This document shows positions 25,601-36,364 of a DNA stretch of 64,000 nt, in pieces. The position numbers and the translations under genes were made by a program. Positions within the stretch are counted from its first letter, which is position 1. Each line of letters opens with the position of its first letter. The stretch lies in NCBI RefSeq assembly GCF_003369915.1, contig NC_046677.1, forward strand, positions 31,576,913 to 31,640,912, given 5' to 3'. The notes under the pieces were generated by a model. That model saw only the letters and a program-made list of their open reading frames with translations. It searched no databases and was not told the origin of the DNA. Source of the DNA: Drosophila miranda (lineage: Eukaryota > Arthropoda > Insecta > Diptera > Drosophilidae).

Positions 25601-28579
25601 GCCCTCAGCCCGTTGTTTTATGGTCATTGTGGTACTCCGCTTGAAATACTCGAGATTGTGCCATACACACTCAAAGTATTTTATCGCAGATCTATCACAC
25701 TTGGAACCTTATCAACGCATAATTCCGCTTAACAATTTGATTATGATATGGGGGTCGTATAACCCGCTCGCTCCATCGATGGTTCACTTGCTCGAAGGCG
25801 CTTGGTGATTGATAATGGCCCAAAAAACAAGTGCATAGCGCCGTTCATATAGCGCCTAATCGCGTGCCGAATGTTTTCCATGGGTCATAAACAGCACAGG
25901 AAGCACACGTATAGGGCCATAATATTCACAAAAAATTCCTTAAATTCCATTGAGTAACAATATAGTACAATAAAATAATCTATACATGATGGCAAATAAA
26001 TTTCAACGAATTTAAAAGAACACTTGACTTTAGAGACGGTACAAAATACTCATATATTATTTAAATGGCTTGTATTAAATGATTTAAATGAATATATGGC
26101 TATAATATAATATGTGTTGTCAAGGCAACCACTTTTCCGACAGTCTGTATATAATTATATGACGAATGATCGTGCTTGCGAAATGTATGTTCCTTGCATT
26201 TTTTGTAATGCAACGGAAAAGATCCTCTCAGAGATCTGATTCTTAGGGGATATTTTTACGGCACACTTATTAGGATACATTTAGCAGTCCCAATGTATAA
26301 TAAAAGATGAAACAATACATCTTCTACCCCTAATCATAGGTATTTCCTATGAAGAATAAGGAAGATTCTATCATATAGCCTGTGAATGCGATGATGCTAT
26401 CAGAATATTTGTAGAATATTTTATCCATGTGGTCTAGAAACCAACAGTGGATAAAGTTTTTAAAGTTATAACCGTGTGAAGGAATAGATTGTAGAATATT
26501 TTAAATCAGGGGGGAATAATCAATCACTATTCTTTAGGTGCAATCTTGTGAAAGTTAGGTCGTGCGAGATAAATGATGTGATGATCACCACATACATGTG
26601 TACGTTCTGGTGTACGCTCAACTATGAAATTGATACTCGCATAACGCTGTAGGGCAATCAACTGCAATTTGAAGTTTATCAGCGCAAATTGATTTGTACC
26701 CAATTGACCAGCCCCGCCATGAAGAGCAACTCGTCAAACTATTTATTCGCACGCTAACCAAATTAAATTGTCTAAAATTGTTTAAAACAATATTCGATGA
26801 TACCCTGAGATGGAAACGTTTGACGCAGACAATTAATACACAATACAAATGTTCGATTCACTCTCTCATCTGTCCATTTGGACGCATCTTTTCTGTGTTG
26901 CAGATTTTATAATACCGCAACGTGTGATATTGGCCATCATGGGGTTTCTGGCGATCCTCAACGCCTACACAATGCGTGTGTGCCTCTCCCAGGCCATCAC
27001 AGTGCTGGTCATGAAGAAGAACGTCACGGATGAGGATAGTGATGTGGCCATCTGCGAGCCGGATGAGCTGGATGATGGCACCAGCGTAAGTGTCATCACT
27101 TGCCGTAAAAGAAACCCATTTTAATCCTAATATCCCTGCAGAGTGGCGGCGAATACGATTGGTCCGAGGAGCTGCAGGGCCTGATCTTGTCCTCCTTCTA
27201 CATTGGTTACATTGTCACGCACATTCCTGGGGGTCTGCTGGCCGAGAAGTTTGGTGGCAAATGGACCCTGGGCTTGGGAATCCTCTCCACAGCCGCGTTC
27301 ACTATGCTCACACCTTTAGCTATTCAGCAGGGAGGCTCCGACTGGCTAATCGTTTCCCGTGTGCTAATGGGTCTGGGGGAGGGCACAACCTTCCCCGCCC
27401 TCAGTGTGCTCCTCGCTGCTTGGGTTCCCGCAAACGAACGTGGAAAATTGGGTGCTTTGGTCTTGGGTGGCGGACAGGTGGGAACTATCATGGGTAATAT
27501 GTTATCGGGCGTCTTCCTGGATGCATACGATTGGCCATTTGTGTTCTACTTCTTTGGCGGCCTAGGTGTCGTTTGGTTCGTCATCTTTGTAAGTATCACT
27601 CACCTCATCCTCTACTCCTCTGTCGGGCGCTAACAATTTCCCTTACTTTTCCACAGGTTTTCCTCTGCTACAGCGATCCCGCCAGCCATCCTTTCATCAA
27701 GCCCAGCGAAAAGGAGTATCTTGCGAAGGAGATCGGGACAATTGGCCGAAACGAGAGCCTGCCCCCCACGCCCTGGAAGGCCATCCTTACTAATTTGCCC
27801 ATGTTTGCCCTGGTCTCTGCCCAGATTGGCCACGATTGGGGCTTCTACATCATGGTGACGGATCTGCCCAAGTACATGGCCGATGTGCTGCAGTTCTCAA
27901 TCAAGGCCAACGGCCTGTACTCCTCCCTGCCGTATGTGATGATGTGGATTGTGTCCGTGGGCAGCGGCTTCGTCGCCGATTGGATGATCCGCAAGGGCAT
28001 CATGAGCACGACAAATACCCGGAAGGTGATGACGGGTCTGGCCGCCTTTGGTCCTGCCATCTTCATGGTAGCCGCCTCGTACGCCGGCTGTGATCGCGTC
28101 CTGGTTGTGATCCTTTTCACCATTTGCATGGGCCTGATGGGCGCCTACTACGCAGGTATGAAGCTCAGTCCCTTGGACATGAGTCCAAACTATGCTGGCA
28201 CCCTGATGGCCATTACAAACGGCATTGGAGCGATCACGGGCGTGATAACGCCGTATCTGGTGGGAGTAATGACACCAAATGTGAGTGCAATAGCTCGTTT
28301 TTAGTCACGGATATCCCATCTAAACTGATTTTCCTTTTGATTTAGGCCTCGCTGCTCGAATGGCGCACTGTGTTCTGGGTGGCCTTTGGCGTGCTGTGTA
28401 TCACCGCAGTTGTCTACTGCCTGTGGGCCTCGGGAGAGGTACAGCCGTTCAACAATGCACCCATTCAGCCCCGATCCATGGACTTTGAGGCCGAGGAGCG
28501 CAAGACCACAGCCTTCAAAGAACCCGAGTACAACGACAGCAGTACAGGAGTACAGAAGCGAATGGAGCGAAGCTCCTAA
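22648..28579 (+). CDS. SLC17-family transporter (putative phosphate/sialin-type), copy A
   Basis: Twelve-span major facilitator of the SLC17 family (sialin, vesicular glutamate and Na+/phosphate transporters); substrate not determinable. Five exons deduced: 22648-22687, 26904-27085, 27142-27588, 27657-28280, 28346-28579, giving 508 aa. The first exon encodes 13 residues (MTQQPQWGINLSR) and splices with a GTAAGT donor across a 4.2 kb intron to IIPQRVILAIMGFLAILNAY, restoring frame exactly. Seen: NAYTMRVCLSQAI in TM1, the GGLLAEKFGGKW loop (MFS motif A type), the RVLMGLGEGTTFPA motif, KLSPLDMSPNYAGTLM in the C-half, and a hydrophilic tail. These are typical SLC17 signatures and all are intact. 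An in-frame ATG at 26849 within the intron could serve a shorter isoform but has no support. A tandem paralogue follows. Confidence 0.9.
22688..26903 (+). other. First intron (4.2 kb) of SLC17 copy A
   Basis: No nested gene is supported. It contains several microsatellites, TTATTTATTAACTGGGAATT-type repeats near 23390-23430 and scattered GATA/TTATC clusters (for example about 24790-24980). Its length relative to all other introns of the gene suggests that regulatory DNA resides here. Confidence 0.5.
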
Positions 28580-29157
28580 ATCGGCATCGCCTTCAGAATG
28601 TGCCATATTGTACTCTAGTTCAAAATGCTGTCCCGTTCACGAGTCGAGGTTCAATTTATATACAATGTAGATATACGTATACGCCCTTACTGCTGTTCAG
28701 ATAGCTAGTTTTATAGTATTTCCGATCTGGCCGAGATACCCGGCCCAGAGGGCACAGGGCCACCAACTAATTAACTTTAAGCAAAGAATTTACTTACACT
28801 CACCAAAAAAAGAAAGAAGAAAAAGAACGCGCATGACAGTGCGTACTTCTATGTGTACAATATTCCCGTTGTAGGTAGGATAATCCCTAATTAATACTGT
28901 CCTGTCCCCCGCTCATGTCCCCGTACATGCAACGTACTCTCTTAATTATTATTTAGTATTTAATCGAAACCTGAAGCAGCAGCTGAACCCGATTTCAACG
29001 TTTAAGATTAGATAGAGCAAGTGTATACCGAGTTCGTATTTCCGTACCGTGCTGTAAAACACCTTCCCTGAGTTTTAAATTGTTGATCAATGTGTAACGC
29101 CAAAACGTGTTTTTAACAAACTCCGTTAAGACATAACTGTTTTTATGATGTTAGCAA

Positions 29158-29163
29158 AATAAA
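29158..29163 (+). terminator. Poly(A) signal AATAAA for SLC17 copy A
   Basis: Canonical hexamer 580 bp after the stop codon, followed within 20 bp by an A-rich stretch. Only inferred from position. The 3' untranslated region would then span about 28580-29180. The remaining DNA to 29769 shows no gene. Confidence 0.5.
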
Positions 29164-29769
29164 GTGCATAAAGAAAAAAGGAGCAATGAAATCGAGAGAC
29201 CTGGCCCAACAGTGACACACCTCCCTGAAAGACCTTTTTGGCCAGGTGTTTAACTTGACTTTGAGTTTATCTTTCGGTCCCCACGCTTTCTTTACGGGAA
29301 ACTGTAGAAGGTAACTGTAAGGAAAACGGTAGAAAACTTAAAGGATTACCATTAAGCATCTGGCTTTCTTCTTTTCTTGCTGCGGAACACCTCTAAAGAA
29401 GAAGATGGGATGCTGGGAGGGTTGTAGGTCTGCAATAAGCCGAGACTTTGGGTTTCAATAATCCCTCGATTATTGTTTGGGGCAGTTTTGCACTGCAGTT
29501 TACGGCTGATTTTTAAACGAAAATTAGTTTTGACCGGTGTCACATTAAGCGGACAAAGTTTGTACACTTATGTTTTATGGGTTACGGGGTTAAGTATGTT
29601 GTAATTTGTCCATCTGTTCACTATTTTTGAACAAGGATTAAGCTGAGATTTTCGAAATTACAAAGATACCATTATGTTGATCAATCAATTGCCCAGTTTT
29701 TTGTCAAATATTTCAGTTGATTCAAACAAAAATATTTTTCTTTGTGCATTTTACATATGTGATTTACAA

Positions 29770-31495
29770 ATGTTCTCCATTCAGCATATGCTACGCGTTC
29801 TGTTTAGCTGTGAGTATTCTGAAGGATAATCCACCTCGAGGTATCGTTTTTGATATGTTTCCATCATCAAGGAAGATTTGAGGGTGCAGCAGCGTGTGGT
29901 CCTTTGCTGCTTCAGCCTCCTGGCCATCATCAATGCGTACACGATGAGACTGTGCCTGGACCTTTCCCTAAATCGCATTGTCTTGGAAGGTTGTGCGCAT
30001 TCTCCGCATGCAGTTGCAAAGGTCAAACCACACAATTGGTTAACAGAACTGGGCGCCCGATTGAATCAGACTGAAAACCTAATAAGAGCCAGACTCCGGG
30101 CTGGCAGGGAACATTTTTACCACCCACCGGAGTACCGCCCACCGGAGTACCGCCCATCGGAGTGGAAAGGGCGTTTTGCAGCAATCAAGCAGCCGGTAAA
30201 AGTGCCATCTATTGAGCCGGTTCCCGTATCATCTCGCCAGCGCATTAGCTGCTCCGAGATGTGGTCGCGACAGACCCAAACCCTGGTCACGGCAGCCTTC
30301 TATGCCGGCTACATGCTCACCCACGTCCCAGGCGGTCGTCTGTCGGAGTGTTGTGGCGGCAAATGGATCCTTGGAACAGCCATCATGTCCTCGGCCATTC
30401 TAACGCTCCTGACGCCGGTTGCAGTGCGTCATGGTGGTCCGTATGCCCTGATGGCCATCCGCCTCGGCATCGGACTTTGCGAAGGCCCCACCTTTCCGGC
30501 GGTGTCTGCCATGTTGGCCCAGTGGGTCCCAGAGGGAGAACGCGGCCTGCTGGCCAGCGGTGTTCTGAGTGGTGGAGAGATTGGCATCACCCTAGTGCAG
30601 CTCCTCAGTGGGCTGGTAATGGCGGAAGAGGATTGGCCGGTGGCCTTCTACGTGGTCGGTGGTGGCGCCGTTGCCTGGTTCCTGGGATTCGTGAGTTACG
30701 TGTACGACAGTTCGAGCAGTGGATCTCTAACTTTTTCTTGTTTTTCCATAGACCCTGATCTGCTATAGCAAACCCGACAACTGTCCGTACATTCAGAGCG
30801 AAGAGCGGGAGTACATTAGGAGCCATGTCAGTGCCACACTGCTGGTAACATCCAGCTCCGCGGGAGAGGACCGTGATGAGCTCCAACCACCGTCGAATGC
30901 GCCCTGGAAGAGAATGCTGATGAGTACCCCGCTGTGGGCGCTGATTTCCGCCTCCATGCAGCACGATTGGAGTGAGCAGCAGTTCGCCCAGGAGCTGCAG
31001 AAGGTGCTGGAGGATCTCAGATCTAAGGGCAGCACTCTGTGGGATGAGCTGGAGGCCAGTATAAAGGTGACGGCTCCCCATGTCGGCAATTGGCTGGTCT
31101 CTCTAACCACGGGCACCCTGAGCGACTTTCTCATAGCCGAGCGAATCCTCAGTCGCACGGAGACGCGTCGACTCATGTCCTGGCTGGTGTTTTTCTGCGG
31201 CTCCATGTACATGGTCTCCTTGAAATCGGCTGGCGCACGTATCTGGAGAGTCCTGGCCGTGGGTGCCTACTACGCGGGCATCAAGCTGCTGCCTCTGGAT
31301 ATGAGTCCCAATTACGCTGGCACTCTGATGGGTATCTCAAATGGTATGGGTGCGTTGCCTGGCCTACTGCTGCCCTACCTCCGGGAGTTCGAGGCGGACC
31401 ATGCCATTGTTGGGAGCGTGCGGTCCGCCCTCTTGCTAATCTGTTCCGCATATATATCCGCCGAAGTGCAGTCCTACAACCAACCGGCAGGCTAA
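29770..31495 (+). CDS. SLC17-family paralogue, copy B, strongly diverged
   Basis: Tandem duplicate of the preceding transporter. Exons deduced: 29770-29809, 29876-30690, 30752-31495, giving 532 aa. Exon 1 is 40 nt (13 codons plus one base), the same length and phase as in copy A, which fixes the ATG. Retained: QQRVVLCCFSLLAIINAYTM, YMLTHVPGGRLSECCGGKW, GLCEGPTFPA, KLLPLDMSPNYAGTLMGISN. Changed: a long extracellular loop with PPEYR repeats, a charged segment (EQQFAQELQKVLEDLRSKGS) where copy A has TM7, and a shortened C-terminus ending YNQPAG with the last intron of copy A absent. Open frame, so not an obvious pseudogene, but transport competence is doubtful. Confidence 0.8.
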
Positions 31496-31822
31496 GGGAG
31501 TGGGTCTAAAATAACGGCGATACAGCTTGTACTTATTTTAATCTTACGCTTAAGCATAGGCTATGTGTTTGTTTGTTTAGTGGATTCCTTAGGCAACAAA
31601 GATTTTACATACAAATGAATCTAAACGCTTCAACGGCGAGATATCGTCATCGTCGTTAAATTTTATGCTAGAACTAAGGGTGCACAAAAAAGCTTTCGTT
31701 TTTATATATATAAATAACAGGATAAACTTAACTACAAATAATTGGGTCTGCTTCCCGGTGGTGGTGGTGGTTTCCGGCATGCCAAATGCTAAATGCACAT
31801 CTCTGCCGATGAATACGCTCCT

Positions 31823-33638
31823 CTACATGCCCGTGCCGCACATTTGACTCATGGCCGAGATGGCGTTCATGTCAATGCCCAGGTTCTTGGTGACATTGAT
31901 TTGAGCCATGGCCGCATTGCGCAGCGAGTAGGCATGAACGACCTCTTCAAAGCTTTTGGAATAGCGAATGGCCTGCTCGAAGAGATCAACAGCTCGCTTC
32001 AGGTTCGCCCGCTGCACTTCGACGGTTCCCAGAGTCTCGTAAGCCTGCTCACATCTGGGATCCAGCTCAATGGCCTTGTTGAGCGTATCAACAGCCGACT
32101 CAACGTCGCCACGCCACTGCAGAGTCATGACGGCCTGGTGGACAAACAGTGCCGCATTTGTGGGCGCCAATTTCATGGCCTTATCATAGTATTGCTGTGC
32201 CTGGTGGAAATTCTGCTGGTCGGCCATCACCTGGGCCAACATGCTGTAGCACTCTACACACGTGGGGAACTGATCGATTGCCTGCTCCAATTGGCGGACG
32301 ACACTCTCCAGACCTTGCTGGTTGTTGGTCATGAGCGCCAGACGGTACTCGGTATAGCATTTCTGGACGTAAGCGATCGCATGGTTGGGGGCCAAGCGTA
32401 CTGCCTTTTCGAACTGCTCCAGGGCAGGCTTAGTGTTGTCCAATAGGAGCAGGATCTGGGCACGCTGATGGTATACATCGGGACTGTCGGGCTTCAGCTT
32501 CTCTGCTGCATCGAAATCGGCCAGTGCTTCGTCGCGCTTATTCACCTGCATGTAGAGGGAAGCACGCTTCATATAGGCATAGGCGCGGATTGTGTCATCC
32601 GCATCGACTGGAAAGAGAATCCTGTTATGGATAGAGACCACATTTAAAACAGAAATTCTTACCATTGCCTATTATGGCATCAAAGTCTAGTTTGCTCTCT
32701 GTGTAGGTGCCACAAAGAAGATGGACTGTGCCGCGCAATAGCAGGGCCTCCACCTTATACTGGGACTCGGATTCAGAGGATTCGATTTCCTCTGTGCAGG
32801 CAGGTATAATGTATTCAAACTTCTCTTCTCGGAAAGCGCTATGGGCACGCAGGAAGCCGCGCGCCGGTGTGTCCGCCTCAGTCGATGGCGGAAGGTTAAT
32901 AGTCTGCAGGGGATCTGCGACAAATGATTGCAAATATGTCCTTATAAAGGAAGTGGAGGGCACTACAGGAACCCGGTTGAGCATATGCATTTCAGCATCC
33001 GTGCGTCCCGTCTCCTTGAGCACGCGATCCGCATACATTATGCTCTGGTTGTTCTGGAACATTTCCAATATACAGGTGGCAGTGACATCGTTCAAGCACT
33101 CCAGCATGTCTTTTGTTGCCTCGTGGGCCCGAGCACGACGGAAGTAGGCCTTTGCATAGCGATGATTGTATGCCAAGGAGCTGGTGCAGTCTTCCTTCAC
33201 TTTACTCCACTTTTGTAGCTTCTCATAGGAGGCGGCGCGGTTCTGGTAAAAGACTGCCATGTCGGTACCGTTCTCCGGGGGGCACTTGTCAATGGCCTTG
33301 TCGTAGAAGGTAATTGCCTCGTCGTATTTGCCATTGCGATAGCAATTGTTGCCCTCGTTCTTGTAGCTATTGGCCTCCTTAACGGGAGACAATTTCTCCC
33401 CCAGCTCGGCAGATTTCTGCTTTAGCTCCAGTTCCTTGTCCGGCGCTGTTCCGTCAATGGATGTCGCTTGCTTGTCGATTTTCCCCTTGGACCGCTTCTT
33501 TTCCTCACCCTTAGACTCGCCACCGGGCTCGCACATCCTTCTGACCACATAAGTTCCCAGGCCGATGGCCAGGGGTGTGCCGATAATGAACGCAATCTGC
33601 CATTTACTCAACTTTACTGAGTGAAAGTTATAGGCCAT
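31823..33638 (-). CDS. Tom70: Tom70, mitochondrial outer-membrane import receptor
   Basis: Receptor of the TOM complex; binds Hsp70/Hsp90-delivered precursors such as carrier proteins on the mitochondrial surface. Two exons: 33638-32663 and 32607-31823, 586 aa, close to fly and human Tom70. The start MAYNFHSVK is chosen because the upstream in-frame codons (to 33719) carry no signal and the membrane anchor follows directly. Seen: N-terminal transmembrane anchor (about residues 13-32, WQIAFIIGTPLAIGLGTYVV), basic/charged linker, a first TPR with the carboxylate-clamp pattern (NSYKNEGNNCYRNGKYDEAI), and a C-terminal TPR array (YHQRAQILLLL, AIAYVQKCYTEYRLAL, DLFEQAIRYS). Ends MCGTGM. It converges with SLC17 copy B, 327 bp between stop codons. 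Confidence 0.96.
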
Positions 33639-34322
33639 TCTGATGCTATAGAGTGTGTCTACTGTTGGGCTGCAAATAAATAATACAAAAAATTGTGTAA
33701 TAGTCCGTTTGCTTATCAATGAGCGCGGGTCGGGCTGAGCTCCGCTAAATTCCGGGGCGCACCGTGCACGTCTCCCTAACCCTCAACCCCATTGATTTTT
33801 TCACACACTCATTTACGCCACTCAACGCCACGGCACAGTACTTACTCATTCACGAACTTTAGACTAAAGTCAATTTAGCAAATAAGAGTTGTTATTTGTC
33901 CTATTTTCCTTTTAGGATTGTGGATTATACGTTGAAATTGTATTTCAGGGCCTGCTGTGAAATGGAAAACAGACTTATCAGTAAGATATGCTTAACCCCC
34001 TTAAACCCCCTTCTTTTCAAACAGGTGAACAACGTGAGTTAAGCCTCGGAAAATAACACCAATAATAATTCTTTTTGTAAATCCATCCTATCCTTCCTCC
34101 TGAATTAAAAAAAACCCCACAAAATCTTTCACCTAGACTTTACTCTATTACTTCAAGATTTATTACAATGGTCTACAATGGGTTAATCGTTCTTCGATTT
34201 TGATATTTGCGCCGACGGTACATGTGCGCTGGCAGCTGTTGCGTGCCACTCACACTGTAACGTAAATTTGGCAAAAAAAAATGCCGTTTCATTTACATTT
34301 ACATGTATAATATTCAACAGCC
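33639..34322. other. Interval between Tom70 and the ERLEC1 homologue
   Basis: Contains the Tom70 promoter and leader (about 33639-33900) and the 3' end of the ERLEC1 homologue. A dispersed-repeat copy lies at 34098-34220. No further gene is seen. Confidence 0.5.
34098..34220 (+). repeat. Diverged dispersed repeat (partner at 15815-15975)
   Basis: Second copy of the repeat described at 15815, carrying GAATTAAAAAAAACC, ATCTTTCACCTAGACTTTAC, ACAATGGGTTAATCGTTCTT and TTTTGATATTTGCG. About 40 bp shorter in the middle. Confidence 0.4.
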
Positions 34323-36093
34323 CTATGAGCGTATTTTCTCTTCAGAGTCATCAGTGGTCCCATCTGTGGCAGGTGCGGGACTCTCTGGCTGGCCTTCGTC
34401 ACTAGTGAAGACCTTGTAAAGGTTTTCGGGTTTGACCAGACCGTGGGAGTCTGCATAACGCAGGAGATCACAAACGATGGGCGATTCCACGACCAGGATA
34501 TACTGGCATGTCTTTGGCTCCAGCAAGTACATAGACACTGCTGTTCCACTAGTGGCCACGGGGGTGCACGTCAACTTGACATCCACCTCCCGCGGCTGTT
34601 TGGTGCGATCACAATGTGTTCCCTTCACATAATGGTGCCAAATGGATGAGGAGAAGCCGGTGCGCCGGGCTCCCTTATCGGGATTGGCGATGGCCCACTG
34701 GCGGTGTGACTCCTCTGAGAAGTAGCCAAGAAACAGCTCAATTTCACTATTCTTATCCTTGTGGAATTGTCGCACATGCTTGCCATAGCAGAACTCGTAC
34801 CTCCACCAGCCGTTGCCCTGCAAAAAAGATAACATTGCGTAAATTGATTTCACCGAAATGCTTTCAGGCGAGAATTCTCACCCCAGTTAGACAGTTGGCG
34901 CCAGATATGAACTCTCTGATGGGCGTAAGCTCATCGATGGGGGTTGGTTGTGTTCCAAGAGTAGCCCCTGCTTTGGCGAGCAATAGCTGTTGGTATTCTT
35001 TCTCGGAGTCCACGCCACCTTTGTTCATCAGCTCCATTATGATTTTGTCCACATCTCCGCTATGCTTGAAGGTTACTACCTCCCCTTCCTTTGGCCACGC
35101 CTTAGAAACGGGCTTATTTTCGGTGCCCTTTGAGAGAATCAGATCGGACTCATTTTCAGACCATTCACTTAGCTCTGAGCGCAGCATGCTCAGTGGCTTA
35201 TGCGGCTCCGTTTCCGAATTGAAACACTTGATGGTGGTCTCCATGGTCTCCTCCGCATGGAAGGCAGGAATGAAACACAATGCAGAAGTGAGTATAATGG
35301 CCTCATAGTTGCACGAGGAAGTCTCTTTGAAGGAGTAAATATCGTCCTTGCCATGGAGGTAGCACACATAACGAACCAATGTGGTGCGAGTACCTTCGAT
35401 AATGTCACACATGGTTCCATCGCTAAACTCCATTTCAAAATACGGATAGCGAGTGTTGTCAATCTTGATAGTCTTGTACTTGTGCTTTCCCCCATCCTTC
35501 TGTTCCGACTCCCACGCCCTTGACAGCAGCTCCGACTTCTCCTCGCTCCATTTGCCCAGATAGTACTCCTGAAACTTGACGGACTTGCCCTCGCGCTCTT
35601 CGTGATACTGGCGCACATGATGGCCATGGCAAATCTCGTAGGACCAATAAGCTTCGATGCGGTACGAACAGGTTTGGCCAGAGAAAGTCGGTTTCAGAAA
35701 ACTGATTGGAGCTGCAGGAAACGTACATTTGGAGAAATCCGATTTGTCAAATTAATATCTGCTTACACAACTCCGGCTTGTCGGACTTCTCTTCCTCCTT
35801 CGGTTTCTCCAGGGCGGGTATAAGACACTCGTATTTCTCTTTGTCGGTCGTAATGAAAGATGTCAGTTCGTTGCCCAAGTCCTTATAAACATACAAAAAA
35901 TATTAGCTATATACTTGGGTTTTATATGTATTATCCATAGACTTACTGGTGAAACACCAATTAAATCTGGCACGGCCCAGTTAATTCTGTACAAGATTGA
36001 ATCGTCAAAATCTTTGGCTTCGTGGCACGCCGCAACAGACAGCAGGCCCAGCAGCAGTGCTATTTTTATTGCATTTACTTGAACGTCATTCAT
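34323..36093 (-). CDS. ERLEC1: Erlectin/XTP3-B homologue, ER lectin for ERAD
   Basis: ER-lumenal lectin that recognises trimmed high-mannose glycans on misfolded proteins and passes them to the HRD1/SEL1L ubiquitin ligase. Four exons: 36093-35947, 35881-35767, 35711-34882, 34817-34323, 528 aa. Seen: signal peptide (IKIALLLGLLSVAACHEAKD), first MRH domain (CSYRIEAYWSYEICHGHHVR, later SCNYEAIILT), second MRH domain (NGWWRYEFCYGKHVRQFHKD, later ICDLLRYADSHG), and an acidic tail DDSEEKIRS. The arrangement and several blocks match human ERLEC1 rather than OS-9, since there are two MRH domains. From memory the D. melanogaster gene is CG6766. An ACGT-core element sits 150 bp upstream. No C-terminal KDEL-type signal is present. 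Confidence 0.92.
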
Positions 36094-36242
36094 GTTAACA
36101 GTTTAAAGGTTGCCTACTTTGAGTATTTTCATGTCAAATGCAAGTGCAAAATATAAATAAATACGTGTTGTTTTCTTCAAAAAATGTTGAACAGCTGTTT
36201 GATAAAGCCTCAGGTCTGTGAATGTTTGATCAGAAAGAAGAA

Positions 36243-36264
36243 GACGTCACAAATGGTTACGTGG
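36243..36264 (-). promoter_or_regulatory. ACGT-core cluster upstream of the ERLEC1 homologue
   Basis: GACGTCAC (36243-36250, CRE/ATF-type palindromic core) and TTACGTGGCA (core 36259-36264) lie 150-170 bp before the start codon. ACGTGG with a flanking T resembles the Xbp1/ATF6 unfolded-protein-response element (TGACGTGG). The link to ER stress is inferred from the gene's role in ERAD. Confidence 0.4.
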
Positions 36265-36364
36265 CACTGTGAATTAAAAAATAATCCATTGTAGCCGCCA
36301 TAAGTTAAAAACGGTTATGTTCATTATTTTTTTTTTATTTTCATAAACAAATATGGTGGGTACC

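Noticed and set aside
26849-27124. ATG at 26849 as the start of SLC17 copy A
   Set aside because: It is in frame and would avoid the long intron, but the exon at 22648 splices perfectly and the tandem paralogue has an equal 40-nt first exon. It remains possible only as a minor isoform.
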